From Acidobacteriota bacterium (GTDB lineage Bacteria; Acidobacteriota; Terriglobia; Bryobacterales; Bryobacteraceae), in NCBI GenBank assembly GCA_026393985.1, contig JAPKZB010000080.1, forward strand, positions 1-64,000: a stretch of DNA of 64,000 bases, given 5' to 3'. The position numbers and the translations under genes are program-made. Under the pieces are notes generated by a model, which was not told where the DNA came from, did no database searches, and saw only the letters and a program-made list of their open reading frames with translations. This document shows positions 44,824 to 53,894 of this stretch, piece by piece (position 1 is the first letter of the stretch; each line of letters starts with the position of its first letter).

Positions 44824-45468
44824 TTATCTCGCAGACGGGAGTTGGAGTTCAAATTCGAGGGAGGCGAGGCGGGCGCCCGCCGGGTCGTTGACGGTGAGTT
44901 GGTATCGGCCGGCTGGAAGTGTCGACCGGTCGAGGGAGAGGTAGAGCGGCTGTCCGGGGGAGGGGGCGGGGATGGTAACCTGCCGCTGGACGGGTCCGGA
45001 AATCTGGAGCCGGTAGGAGTCGGGTTGGGCGTCCCAGACCGGGTCGAAGTAGAGCGCGAAACGCGGGATTGCGGCGGCGACGGTGACATGGTTTGGTTCA
45101 CCGCGAGAAACCGAACGGAGGGCGTAGGCGGCCATCGGTTCAGGACCGTCCGCTGAGGAAGGGCTGAGATAGTGCTGCCAGCCCAGCAGAGCGGCCACAG
45201 CCCAACCGGCGGCGGTGGCGACGGGCCACCAGCGGAAGCGGGCGTTGGGAGGACGGGAGGGGAACACGACCATCTTCCCGGACTCGGCGGCGACGGCGGC
45301 GCGGGCGTTAACGGCGAGCGCGCGCAGGGATTGGAGCTGCTCGGCGCAGGCGGCGCAGCGGAAAAAGTGGAGTTCGAACTGCTCGGCTTCCTCGGCCGGC
45401 ATGTCGCGGAGAGAGTATCGTTCGGCGGCGTGGGTTCGCTCGGCTTGTTCGTGATCCATTTCGGTCAT
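44824..45468 (-). CDS. Zinc-finger anti-sigma factor, membrane-anchored
   Basis: A 214-residue protein. The start at 45468 (MTEMDHEQ) is supported by GGAG six bases upstream. The N-terminal part holds the ZAS motif H-x3-C-x2-C ('ELHFFRCAACAEQL') within 'RYSLRDMPAEEAEQFELH'. A single membrane segment ('WPVATAAGWAVAALLGW') follows at about residue 75-95, then an extracytoplasmic beta-sandwich-like domain. It should bind and hold the ECF sigma factor encoded 40 bases upstream and sense a signal outside the membrane. Confidence 0.88.
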   Translation of the reverse strand: MTEMDHEQAERTHAAERYSLRDMPAEEAEQFELHFFRCAACAEQLQSLRALAVNARAAVAAESGKMVVFPSRPPNARFRWWPVATAAGWAVAALLGWQHYLSPSSADGPEPMAAYALRSVSRGEPNHVTVAAAIPRFALYFDPVWDAQPDSYRLQISGPVQRQVTIPAPSPGQPLYLSLDRSTLPAGRYQLTVNDPAGARLASLEFELQLPSAR

Positions 45469-45508
45469 CTTCGTCTCCAGTGACGCAGGGCTTGGCTTCG
45501 TTTCGTAA

Positions 45509-46108
45509 TTAGAGCAGGAAAGAGAGAAGGGCGGCGCCGGCGGCGCGGGTACGGGACAGGGCGTGGCGAAAGCGGGATTTGGCGCGGTGAAGCAGCACGC
45601 GGAGGTATTCGCCGTCGATGGCGAGTTCCGCGCAGATTTCGGCGCGGTCGGCCTCGTCAAGAAAGAGACGCTCGAGAATCCGGCGGTCTTTTTCCGGCAG
45701 CTGCGAGAGCACCTGACGGACCGCGGCCTGCCGCTCGGTGGTGATGAGCGTGGCGTCGAAATCGATGCGCACATCGGGAAGGTCCGGAAACTCGGCTTCG
45801 GTGGTGGAGTGCTTCTGCTGGCCGCGGAGCGCTTCGAGAACCACGTTCTTTGAAACGGCGTGGACGAAGGCCGGCAGACGCTCAATGACCGTACCGCGCC
45901 GGACGTGAATCAGGACGCGGAGGAGGGTCTCCTGACAGACGTCGTCGATCAGTTGACGCGACCGCAGTTGAAAGCGGAGGCGGGCCTGGAGAACGTTGGT
46001 GAAGTGGTTGACAAAATGGGTTTCGGTGTCCGGCTCCCGGTCCTTGAGGCGAGCCAGATACTCCAGATTGAAAGACAATTGTTCCACAGAGGTCCCGGCA
46101 GCATTCAT
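45509..46108 (-). CDS. ECF-type RNA polymerase sigma factor
   Basis: A 199-residue protein starting at 46108 (MNAAGTSVEQLSFNLEYLARLKDRE). Sigma region 2 is 'TETHFVNHFTNVLQARLRFQLRSRQLIDDVCQETLLRVLIHV', with region 2.4-like 'LPAFVHAVSKNVVLEALR'. Region 4 is 'LSQLPEKDRRILERLFLDEADRAEICAELAIDGEYLRVLLHRAKSRFRHAL', a helix-turn-helix. It directs RNA polymerase to its own promoters. A zinc-finger anti-sigma gene follows directly. Confidence 0.92.
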   Translation of the reverse strand: MNAAGTSVEQLSFNLEYLARLKDREPDTETHFVNHFTNVLQARLRFQLRSRQLIDDVCQETLLRVLIHVRRGTVIERLPAFVHAVSKNVVLEALRGQQKHSTTEAEFPDLPDVRIDFDATLITTERQAAVRQVLSQLPEKDRRILERLFLDEADRAEICAELAIDGEYLRVLLHRAKSRFRHALSRTRAAGAALLSFLL

Positions 46109-46143
46109 GGTACCAGCAGACCGGGAGAGGGTGCGCAGGGATG

Positions 46144-46425
46144 TTAGCGAAGCGACCCGGCCTGGTGTAGCCGGGCGACCATAGCGGCGCGGGTGGTTAC
46201 GCCGAGTTTCGAGAAGGTGCGACGCAGATGGGTGCATACAGTCCAGTTGGAGATACCCAGTTTGTGGGCGATGATCTTGCTCGACAGGCCAGTAGCGACG
46301 AGACTGGCTACCTCGAGCTCGCGGGGGCTTAACGGTTCATCGAGGGAAGCTGCGACAGCCGGATAGAAAACGATCTCGTAACGGCCCTCGGCTTCCGCCC
46401 AGGAGGCGATGGTTTGGGGTTGCAT
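46144..46425 (-). CDS. Small LuxR-type helix-turn-helix regulator
   Basis: A 93-residue protein. After about 30 N-terminal residues with no recognisable receiver domain, the GerE/LuxR HTH is complete: 'LSPRELEVASLVATGLSSKIIAHKLGISNWTVCTHLRRTFSKLGVTTRAAMVARL'. It is a stand-alone DNA-binding protein. It lies 35 bases upstream of the sigma gene on the same strand, so it may be the first gene of that unit. Confidence 0.88.
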   Translation of the reverse strand: MQPQTIASWAEAEGRYEIVFYPAVAASLDEPLSPRELEVASLVATGLSSKIIAHKLGISNWTVCTHLRRTFSKLGVTTRAAMVARLHQAGSLR

Positions 46426-46483
46426 AGGCTCCTTTGCCGTCTAGGTGACCGCAGGAGAGGCAACGTTTCACCGGAAGCGGCGA

Positions 46484-48985
46484 TTAATTGAGGCCGCGGA
46501 CGGGGAGCGAGATGCCGTTGACCGAAAAGCCGTCGATGATGATCGTCAGGGGTAGATTCCCGGTTGGCACCGAGTTCAACAGAATGAACTGGAACTGGAT
46601 GGCGCTGCCAAGCGGGGTAACGGAAAAGGTCCGGTGCTCGAGGCCGGCTACCGCGAGCGTGAGGCGGGGCGTGGCACCGGAGGCCGAGTTGGCGTCCGGC
46701 AGACCGGAGATGAGGACCGTGAGGATCTCCCCGGGCCGCGCCGGGCGGGCTTCGTTGATGTTCTGGTTGAGACCCGCAATCACGGAAGTGATGTAGGCCG
46801 GAGGCGGCAGGACCTGTACGCCAAGAGGCAGGCCGATCTCGCCGGCCATGCCGACGCGAACGGCGATGGGGCCGGTGGGCAGGTTGGCGGGAACCGCAAA
46901 GGTCAAAATGCCGCCCTCGTAGGAGAGGACCGTAGCAGGTTGCCCATTCAGAGAGATGGAGGGCGCACCGGCCAGTTGCGGGCTCTGGACGAGCAGTTGG
47001 GCGGAGGCACCCGGCACGAGGCCCGTGACGCCGGAGGGTAGGGCGGCCTGAATCAGGCGGGCCGGGCTGGCCGTCACCTGCAACGCGTTGGGTAGGGTAA
47101 GCAGGCGCAGACCATGCGAGAGGGTTAACGAGGCGTAGGAACCGGCGGCGTTGGGGCTGACCCACACGTTGGCCAGCAGCCGGCCATTGGGGGTTGTCCA
47201 GAGCCGGCGAACCTGGATGTCGCTCGTGCTGAAGCCGGCCTGGACCAGGCTCTCGGCCGTTACCCCGAGCTGCGGGGCAAAGAATTCGACGAGCGACTCG
47301 GTGCCGGCGGGCAGGGTGGGAGTCGAGAGGCTGATGCCGGCCGAGGAGGAGGGATCACCGACCGCGTCGTAGAGGAATTCGACGGGGGCTTGCACAAACA
47401 AGGAGCTTTGGCCGTCGGGGTTAAAAGCCACGACCGACGACCGGTAGCCGGGGGGCGCGGGCGGCAAACTGACGATCAGGCGGCCCTGGTCATCGAGGGC
47501 GCGGTGGGTGGCCGGGACGCCATCGAAGTGGATGCGGGTCTCGGCGCTGAAGTTCTGCCCGGTGACGAGAACGGTTCCGTCTTCGGGACGCACAGCGAGG
47601 GAAGCGATCTGCGGAGCGGTGCGCTGGGCGAGGCGGAGCGCGTTGGGCAGTATGTAGAGATCGTTGCCGCGCGTGAAGATCAAGTGTCCTGGCCCCTCCT
47701 GGACAAAGGGCGCAAACTGGAAGTTGACCTCAAGAAAGGAGGCCGGGGCGGGCGCGTAGGGACGGACGCCATTGGGCGGCACGGTGGCGAAACCGCCGAG
47801 CGGGGTGATCTGCAGACCCGGGGCGGGTTGGCTGTTCTGGACGAGACCGACACCGGAGGCGACCATAAAATTGCGCGGGGCGTCGATCGAATAGAGTTGG
47901 GCGGGCTTGACGGCCGTCTGGCCCGGGAAGCTGTAGGTCTGTACGCTGTGAATACCGGGACTACTGCGGCGCGTCACGGAGAAATTGACATTCTCGGCGG
48001 CTTGGCCGGCGGCAACGGCAATGGTGACGAAGGGTACGCGCGAGGCCGGAAAGAACAAAGTGTCGAAGTTGGGGCCGAAGTCGAAGGGCCGGCCGGTGGG
48101 ATCGAGCGGCGGGAGGATGTTGCCCGGGGTCGGCTCACCCTGCAGCGCGCCAGGAAGCGGATGCGCGTATACAAAATACTGACCGGGCGGCAGGCCTTCA
48201 ATGCGGAAGGTGCCATCGGGGTTGGTCAGCGCGCTGATGGCGGCGCCGCGCGGGGCGATCGCCACCACCGATGCCATCGCTAGACCGTCGTTCCCAGTGG
48301 CGACGCGACCGGTGATCGACCCCAGTTGCTGACGAAACGAGGGAGTGGGATAGAGCACCGAGATGCCGGCGACATCATCCGGGGTGATGGGCCGGATCTT
48401 GGAGGTGCCGCGGGTGACCTCGGTGGCCATGGCCCCGGAGGTGAACGAGTGCTGGAGGCCGAGAGCGTGGCCGAACTCGTGAACCGCCGTGAGGAAGAAA
48501 GCAGAGCCCCAGCTGGGCCGGTTGGCGAGATCGCGGTTAAGGACGACCTGCGAGCGCTGGATGGGCACGAACCCTGCGCCGGGGGACTGTTCGCCCCGGA
48601 CGGTAATACTCCCGTAGCCGTTGACGCCGGGCGGAAGTTCCTCAAAGACGACATCCACGCCCGGGGTGGAGGGAACGGGCTGACCGGGCGAGAAGACGCC
48701 ACCAAAGCGGAGGCGCAACTCCGAGGTCTCCACTTCACTCCAGACGCGGGCGGCCGCCCGGATCTGACTCACCACCGCGGGCAAGGAGTCGCCCGGCGCG
48801 AGGACGGCGGGGCCATTTTCGGCGATTTGGTAAGTGACCGTCTTTTCGGCCAGGACCGTCAGGTCGAATTTTTCGACGATTGGATTAAAAGGGGCGGTCC
48901 GGCCCTGAAAGCGGACGAAGTGATAGTAGCCCGAAGCGAGGCTGGTGGCGAAAAGCGAGGCGGCGAGGATCCGGCGCAGCTTCAC
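46484..48985 (-). CDS. Secreted matrixin-type metalloprotease with regulatory-like and IPT-like domains
   Basis: An 833-residue protein with signal peptide. The zinc motif H169-E-F-G-H173-A-L-G-L-Q-H179 and the Met-turn 'SGAMATEV' define a metzincin/matrixin catalytic domain (about residues 60-215). A CarboxypepD_reg-like domain follows ('GSITGRVATGNDGLAMASVVAI', 'TFRIEGLPPGQYFVYA'). IPT/TIG-like and bacterial Ig-like units then run to the end ('VTGQNFSAETRIHFDGVPATH', 'VTSVIAGLNQN'-type strands). It is a probable extracellular endopeptidase. The ATG overlaps the stop of the gene at 48982 by four bases. Confidence 0.85.
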   Translation of the reverse strand: MKLRRILAASLFATSLASGYYHFVRFQGRTAPFNPIVEKFDLTVLAEKTVTYQIAENGPAVLAPGDSLPAVVSQIRAAARVWSEVETSELRLRFGGVFSPGQPVPSTPGVDVVFEELPPGVNGYGSITVRGEQSPGAGFVPIQRSQVVLNRDLANRPSWGSAFFLTAVHEFGHALGLQHSFTSGAMATEVTRGTSKIRPITPDDVAGISVLYPTPSFRQQLGSITGRVATGNDGLAMASVVAIAPRGAAISALTNPDGTFRIEGLPPGQYFVYAHPLPGALQGEPTPGNILPPLDPTGRPFDFGPNFDTLFFPASRVPFVTIAVAAGQAAENVNFSVTRRSSPGIHSVQTYSFPGQTAVKPAQLYSIDAPRNFMVASGVGLVQNSQPAPGLQITPLGGFATVPPNGVRPYAPAPASFLEVNFQFAPFVQEGPGHLIFTRGNDLYILPNALRLAQRTAPQIASLAVRPEDGTVLVTGQNFSAETRIHFDGVPATHRALDDQGRLIVSLPPAPPGYRSSVVAFNPDGQSSLFVQAPVEFLYDAVGDPSSSAGISLSTPTLPAGTESLVEFFAPQLGVTAESLVQAGFSTSDIQVRRLWTTPNGRLLANVWVSPNAAGSYASLTLSHGLRLLTLPNALQVTASPARLIQAALPSGVTGLVPGASAQLLVQSPQLAGAPSISLNGQPATVLSYEGGILTFAVPANLPTGPIAVRVGMAGEIGLPLGVQVLPPPAYITSVIAGLNQNINEARPARPGEILTVLISGLPDANSASGATPRLTLAVAGLEHRTFSVTPLGSAIQFQFILLNSVPTGNLPLTIIIDGFSVNGISLPVRGLN

Positions 48986-49533
48986 CGCGACCTCGCCAAC
49001 GCCGAAGAGACACGAGTACGGAACTCACTCATCGGCATCGCCATGCCATCATCGTGCACGAGGCGCCCGTTCGGGGCAACCAGGGTGGCGGTGACCGGGG
49101 CCCGGTTGATCGTCAGCGTCCCGGTCGCGTTCCTCTCGAGTTGAAACACTCCCTGGGAGAGGCCAATGACGTGGGTTAGACCGGAGCGCGCAGTCCATAG
49201 GAAGAGGACCAGTTCGGAGCCGGCGGTCAGCACCGGTGCACCGGCCACCGACTGCTGCAGACGGCCGACCTGCCCGCCGGGTACCACCACCTCGATCGAA
49301 GTCCCAGTCGCCCCTTTCCAGGATTCGAGAACTGTGAGCCGGTGGTGGGTGTAAACGAGAGCGCCGTACTGGCGTCCGGAGCCCGGGCCGATCGTGGCGC
49401 GGACAATCGCGGTAGATTGGTTCACCATGTCGTCGAAAGAGAGCTGTTGCAGGGTGGCGCCGGACAGCGCGACGGCCAGCAAAGCGATCTGGGCGATTTG
49501 GCGGAACACGCCATCCGGTGGAGCAAGTGCCAT
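48982..49533 (-). CDS. Exported protein of unknown function, partner of the matrixin
   Basis: A 183-residue protein starting at 49533 (MALAPPDGVFRQIAQIALLAVALSGA), with an N-terminal hydrophobic export segment. The body 'LSFDDMVNQSTAIVRATIGPGSGRQYG...YTHHRLTVLESWKGATGTSIEVVVPGG' is a small beta domain seen in other hypothetical proteins that accompany matrixin-type genes; I recall no formal family name. Its stop overlaps the matrixin ATG (ATGA). A chaperone or inhibitor role for the protease is inference. Confidence 0.7.
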   Translation of the reverse strand: MALAPPDGVFRQIAQIALLAVALSGATLQQLSFDDMVNQSTAIVRATIGPGSGRQYGALVYTHHRLTVLESWKGATGTSIEVVVPGGQVGRLQQSVAGAPVLTAGSELVLFLWTARSGLTHVIGLSQGVFQLERNATGTLTINRAPVTATLVAPNGRLVHDDGMAMPMSEFRTRVSSALARSR

Positions 49534-49615
49534 GCCAGTTCTCCCGCCTCTTCTTTTCAACGAGATAGTGTCGTGGTCGGGAAGGAGAGTGGGTAGGTTC
49601 GACACAGACCGTGGC

Positions 49616-51445
49616 CTATTTGACAACGAGCAGGGGCACGGGCAGGGCGTGGCGGACCCGCTCGATCGTTTCGCCGTAAATCAGATCCCCGAGGCGACCG
49701 TGACCATGGGAGCCCATGATAATAAGATCGACGTGGTACTGGCGGGCGGCACGGATAATTTCGTCGGCGGCCCGACTCGAGTGATAGATCAACAATTCCG
49801 CTTTAACTGATTGTTTTTCAAGCGCAGAAAGCACATCGGCCAGATAATCCCGGCCGGCCTGCACCTCGGCAGTTGCCGACCTTTCGCCATAGACCCGGCT
49901 GGTAGCGCCCTCCTCGACATGGATGAGCAAGACCCGGGCATCGTGCTGCCGGGCGACGACCGCAGCGTGGCGGAGCGCAATGGCATCCTTGGCGGAGTGA
50001 TCGAGGGGAACCAGAATACGCTCGTAGCGGGGAAGATCGAGTGGAGCCGCAGCCTCAACCGTTATGACCGAGGCGGGGCCCCGGTGCCGGGCGGCAAGGA
50101 ACGGCTCGAGCACGAGATAGGCCAGAACCCCCGCCAGCGCCAAGGCTGGAACAAACAACCACTGGCTCAGATAATGACTTACGAGCCAACCATTCAAGCA
50201 GATTATGATACCGGAAACACCCACGGCGAGCGTCTGCAACCAGGGCGGACTGACGAACTCGCCCATGCGAGTCCGGTCACTGGTAAAGCGAACAAGCGGG
50301 ACCACGGCGAAGGGCAGTTGGAGCGAAAGCACAACCTGACTGAAGATGAGCAGCTGGTAGACCTGTCCCTCTCCGAAGAAAACGATGGTAAGCACGGCGG
50401 GGATAATCGCCAGACCGCGCGTGACGGCCCGGCGGATCCAGGGCTGCATGCGAATGTTGAGAAAACCCTCCATAACCACTTGACCGGCAAGGGTTCCGGT
50501 GATCGTGGAGGACTGGCCAGCCAGGAGCAGCGCCACCGCAAACAGGATGCTGGCCGTCGCGGTACCGAGCAACGGCGACAGCATCAGATGGGCCTGCTGG
50601 ATCTGAGTGACGACGATCTTCCGCTGCCAGAAGACCGTGGCGGAGAGGACGAGAATGGCGATATTGATGAAGAGGGCGGCGTTCAACGCGATCACCGAGT
50701 CAAGGAAGTTGAAGCGGCAAGCCTGCCGTTTGGCGGCCGGGGAGTCGTCGATCTCGCGGGTTTGCACGAGGGCTGAGTGCAGATAGAGGTTGTGCGGCAT
50801 TACAGTGGCCCCGAGGATGGCGACGGCGACGTAGAGACTCTCGGCGTTCAACGAGGGGACCAGACCGGAGACCATGCCGGGCAAGGAGGGCTGGGCGAGC
50901 CAGAGCTCGACGACAAAACAAGCTCCGATCGCGCCGATGATCGAGCGAATCAGCGATTCGAAGCGTTTGACGCCGAGTTGGAGCAGGAACAGGATGAGAA
51001 ACGTGTCGACGGCCGTCAGCAGGACTCCCCAGAGTAGCGGCAGACGGAAGAGCAGTTGGAGCGCGATGGCGGCGCCGAGGATTTCAGCCAGGTCGCAGGC
51101 GGTAATGGCGAGTTCGCACAAAAACCACAGCAGACGGGCAACGGGCCGGGGATAGATTTCGCGGCAGGCCTGGGCGAGGTCGCGGCGGGCGACAATGCCG
51201 AGCCGGGCCGACAGCGTCTGGAGCAGGATCGCCATCAGATTCGAGAGCACGAGCACCCAGAGCAGCTGGTAGCCGAAGCGGGCGCCGCCTTCGAGGTCGG
51301 TGGCCCAGTTACCGGGGTCCATGTAGCCGACACTGACCAGATAGGCTGGACCGCCAAAAGCCAGCAGCCGCTTCCAGAACGAGGTGGCAGCGGTCGGGAC
51401 GGAGCCGTGCATCTCTCCGAGCGAACGCGACGGGGCAGTGGACAT
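49616..51445 (-). CDS. mntH: Nramp-type divalent metal transporter fused to a universal stress protein domain
   Basis: A 609-residue protein. Residues about 25-440 are an Nramp transporter with 11 membrane segments, 'GYMDPGNWATDLEGG' (TM1 metal-binding D-P-G-N) and 'GATVMPHNLYLHSALVQTR' (TM6 M-P-H). Residues about 460-609 are a UspA domain with the ATP-binding pattern 'GSHGHGRLGDLIYGETIE' and terminal 'VPLLVVK'. It imports Mn2+/Fe2+ by proton symport. MntH proteins usually lack the cytoplasmic USP module, which may gate transport by nucleotide; this is inference. A palindrome lies just before the start. Confidence 0.92.
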   Translation of the reverse strand: MSTAPSRSLGEMHGSVPTAATSFWKRLLAFGGPAYLVSVGYMDPGNWATDLEGGARFGYQLLWVLVLSNLMAILLQTLSARLGIVARRDLAQACREIYPRPVARLLWFLCELAITACDLAEILGAAIALQLLFRLPLLWGVLLTAVDTFLILFLLQLGVKRFESLIRSIIGAIGACFVVELWLAQPSLPGMVSGLVPSLNAESLYVAVAILGATVMPHNLYLHSALVQTREIDDSPAAKRQACRFNFLDSVIALNAALFINIAILVLSATVFWQRKIVVTQIQQAHLMLSPLLGTATASILFAVALLLAGQSSTITGTLAGQVVMEGFLNIRMQPWIRRAVTRGLAIIPAVLTIVFFGEGQVYQLLIFSQVVLSLQLPFAVVPLVRFTSDRTRMGEFVSPPWLQTLAVGVSGIIICLNGWLVSHYLSQWLFVPALALAGVLAYLVLEPFLAARHRGPASVITVEAAAPLDLPRYERILVPLDHSAKDAIALRHAAVVARQHDARVLLIHVEEGATSRVYGERSATAEVQAGRDYLADVLSALEKQSVKAELLIYHSSRAADEIIRAARQYHVDLIIMGSHGHGRLGDLIYGETIERVRHALPVPLLVVK

Positions 51446-51462
51446 AGATTCCGCGAACGAAC

Positions 51463-51476
51463 TTAACTACAGTTAA
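51463..51476 (-). promoter_or_regulatory. Palindromic operator overlapping the probable Nramp promoter
   Basis: TTAACT-AC-AGTTAA (51463-51476), perfect 6-base arms, 18 bases before the ATG. On the minus strand, TTGCAT, a 17-base spacer and TTAACT form a plausible promoter whose -10 is inside the palindrome. The position suits a repressor of the DtxR/MntR type, but the sequence does not prove which one. Confidence 0.5.
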
Positions 51477-51848
51477 CTCTATTCCTGTTTTCAATGCAAG
51501 GAGGTGCCGACGACCGGCAAGTCCAACCGCTCCAATTGCTTCCTGGCCCTGACGGGGGATTCTGTTGAAGGCCCGACGCCCGAAAACTGAGCGGAGTGCT
51601 AATGCCGCCAATGCAATCGCCAGCCGGGCGCAGCCATCGGGCGAGTCGAAAGAGGAGTGGGAGGGAGCGGAGGTTGTTCTCAGGAACGCCGCCCTCGAAT
51701 CGCAGGATGGACCGGATTATTCCGGACCGCGGGCGGCCCGACTGCAGAACGGGTGAATTCCTGCCGATATGCTAGCCTGAGTCGAGTGGCTATCGTGAGA
51801 TCGATCAAAACGGGCGAACGGACCTTTTAAGTGGAGTGCGCGATCATA
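51477..51848. other. Intergenic region between Nramp and kexin-like genes
   Basis: About 370 bases with no supported gene. It should hold both divergent promoters. A short CGGA-TTAT-TCCG hairpin sits near 51715-51730. The kexin-like gene's GGAG (51833-51836) precedes the ATG by twelve bases, which is long. Confidence 0.4.
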
Positions 51849-53870
51849 ATGAGGAAGATGCGGTTTTGGGTGGGGATGTTAACCCTGGCGGTCACGCTGA
51901 GGGGGCAAGCGGAGTTTTCATTCTCCGACGGAGGGCGGCGGACCTCCCTAATTTTGGCGGGGGATGAGGTTTACAGCAGCCAGCGCGGCTCGGTGGCGGG
52001 TCGGGCGGGAACGTCGTGGGCCGAAGGTAAGGTATTCCGCGTAGACGCTGGGGGCATGAGGGGATTGCGGGCTTCGCGTTTTGCGCGGAGTGGGTTCCAG
52101 CCGGTCTTCTACGACAGGGCGAATCTGCCGCCGGCGGAGAAGTTGGCGGCGATGGCCCCGGCGGAGCGTTCGGCGCGGATGGCAGGGGCGCGGCGGTTGA
52201 TGACTGCCAAACTTCTCGTGCGGATGGATGCTGGCCAGATCAATGCCTTAGCGGCAACGCGACCGGCCGGCACGGAGAGGACCTACCTGCCCGGCTGGAC
52301 GCTGGTGGTTTACGATGACGCCTTTGCGGCCCTCGAAGCGGCCGAATGGATGACCAAGCGCGGAGGATTTGAGTTTGCTCCGGTTTTAGCGCGGGAGACC
52401 TTCGTGCGGCAGGCGCTGAAGCGAGTGCCGAACGATCCGCTGTATCCCAAGCAGTGGCACTTGGACGACAGTAAACCCATGAACCTCAGTATCGGCAACG
52501 CATGGGATCTGGCGACGGGCAAGGGGATCAACATGGCCGTGATTGACGATGCCCTTGATCTCAAGCACGAAGATCTGACCAACGTCTATCCGCTCGAGTC
52601 CGGCTATCACCGGAACTTCAAGGAAGACGGCCCACGGAATGATCCCAGCCCGATGAAGTCGTCCGAGAACCATGGGACCTATTGCGGCGGCTTGGCGATG
52701 GCGGCGGGATTCAACAACACCGGGGTGCTGGGCGTAGCGCCGGAGGCGCGGGCGATGGGACTGCGGCTGGTAGGCGGTGCGACGGCTGACGATGCAACCC
52801 AGGTTGCGCTGGGCTGGCAACCGGAGGGTCTGCTGACCCATGTGTCGAGCAACAGCTGGGGACCGAACGATGATGGTAAGAGCGACGGACGCGTGGGGTC
52901 TCTGCAAATAGCCGGGATCCAGAAGGGTGCGACGGAAAACCGGGAGGGCCGGGGTACGGTCTATGCGATTTCCTGTGGAAATGGAAGAGACTCGGGCGAC
53001 GATGCCAGCTACGATGAGTTTTCCGGTTCCCGGTTTGGCATCGCCGTGGCGGCGGTGGGCCGGGACGGCAAGCAGAGCTCCTACTCTGAGAGTGGCATGT
53101 CGGTGGCGATCGCAGCCTTTGGCGGAGAGTTTCAGCCCCCGGAGGTGCTCTGGAGCACGAACGTAAGCGGGGAGGAGGCGTTCAAAACCAAAGCTGAGAA
53201 CTTCCCGACCTCGGAAGCGCCGATCAATTACACGGATTCGGCCAACGGCACCTCCTCGGCGGCACCGCAGGTTTCGGGCGCAGCGGCGTTGTTGCTCGAG
53301 TTAAATCCGAAGCTCGGCTACCGCGACGTGAAGGAAATTCTGATGCTTACGGCCAAGACGGAGGGCCTGGCGGGCAACGACGAGTTTAAAAAGAACGCGG
53401 GCGGTTTCTCGTTCAGCCATGCCTTCGGGGCTGGGTTGTTGAACGTCAGCGGGGCGCTTGCCAAAGCGGTCGATTGGGTGAATTTGGGCGAGCTGAAAGA
53501 GACCGAGTTGACTTTTGACAAATCGACCGAGATTGGCGATGACGGTAAATTTTTTGTAGCGGGGTTGAATTTCAACGCCGCGACGGACAAACTGCGGGTG
53601 GAGCATGTGGAGTTGACGGTGACCGTCAAACATAAGAACCGCGGAGACCTGGGGTTTGTCATTGAATCGCCGAGCGGTTTCCAGGCCATCGCACAGCCGC
53701 GTAAGCCGGATGATAACGCCGACTTTATCGACTACCGGTTTACTTCGCCCCGGTTCTGGGGTGAAGATGCCGCCGGAGTCTGGAAGGTCGGAATTACCGA
53801 CAAGCTAGCAAACGGAGTTACGGGCACGGTGGAGAGCGTCAAACTGAAGATCTACGGTACGGCGAAGTAA
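51849..53870 (+). CDS. Secreted kexin-like S8 serine protease with P/proprotein-convertase domain
   Basis: A 673-residue protein from ATG 51849 (a GTG at 51831 is also in frame). Signal peptide MRKMRFWVGMLTLAVTLRGQ, prodomain of about 170 residues, S8 domain with Asp233 ('AVIDDALDLKHEDL'), His275 ('SENHGTYCGG') and Ser469 ('NGTSSAAPQVSG'). The oxyanion region is 'SCGNGRD'. A P domain follows ('LRVEHVELTVTVKHKNRGDLGFVIESPSG ... WGEDAAGVWKVGITDKLANGVTGTVESVKLKIYG'). This order is typical of proprotein convertases. It may process other secreted proteins; no nearby substrate is evident. Confidence 0.92.
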   Translation: MRKMRFWVGMLTLAVTLRGQAEFSFSDGGRRTSLILAGDEVYSSQRGSVAGRAGTSWAEGKVFRVDAGGMRGLRASRFARSGFQPVFYDRANLPPAEKLAAMAPAERSARMAGARRLMTAKLLVRMDAGQINALAATRPAGTERTYLPGWTLVVYDDAFAALEAAEWMTKRGGFEFAPVLARETFVRQALKRVPNDPLYPKQWHLDDSKPMNLSIGNAWDLATGKGINMAVIDDALDLKHEDLTNVYPLESGYHRNFKEDGPRNDPSPMKSSENHGTYCGGLAMAAGFNNTGVLGVAPEARAMGLRLVGGATADDATQVALGWQPEGLLTHVSSNSWGPNDDGKSDGRVGSLQIAGIQKGATENREGRGTVYAISCGNGRDSGDDASYDEFSGSRFGIAVAAVGRDGKQSSYSESGMSVAIAAFGGEFQPPEVLWSTNVSGEEAFKTKAENFPTSEAPINYTDSANGTSSAAPQVSGAAALLLELNPKLGYRDVKEILMLTAKTEGLAGNDEFKKNAGGFSFSHAFGAGLLNVSGALAKAVDWVNLGELKETELTFDKSTEIGDDGKFFVAGLNFNAATDKLRVEHVELTVTVKHKNRGDLGFVIESPSGFQAIAQPRKPDDNADFIDYRFTSPRFWGEDAAGVWKVGITDKLANGVTGTVESVKLKIYGTAK

Positions 53871-53894
53871 GCGATGCCGGCGGATGCTCCGCGG

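Noticed and set aside
42923-45156. Two long plus-strand frames opposite the CHAT and neighbouring genes
   Set aside because: Both are Gly/Glu/Val-rich mirror frames of well-supported minus-strand genes.
51565-51756. A 63-codon frame between the Nramp and kexin-like genes
   Set aside because: No ribosome site, biased composition and no family features.
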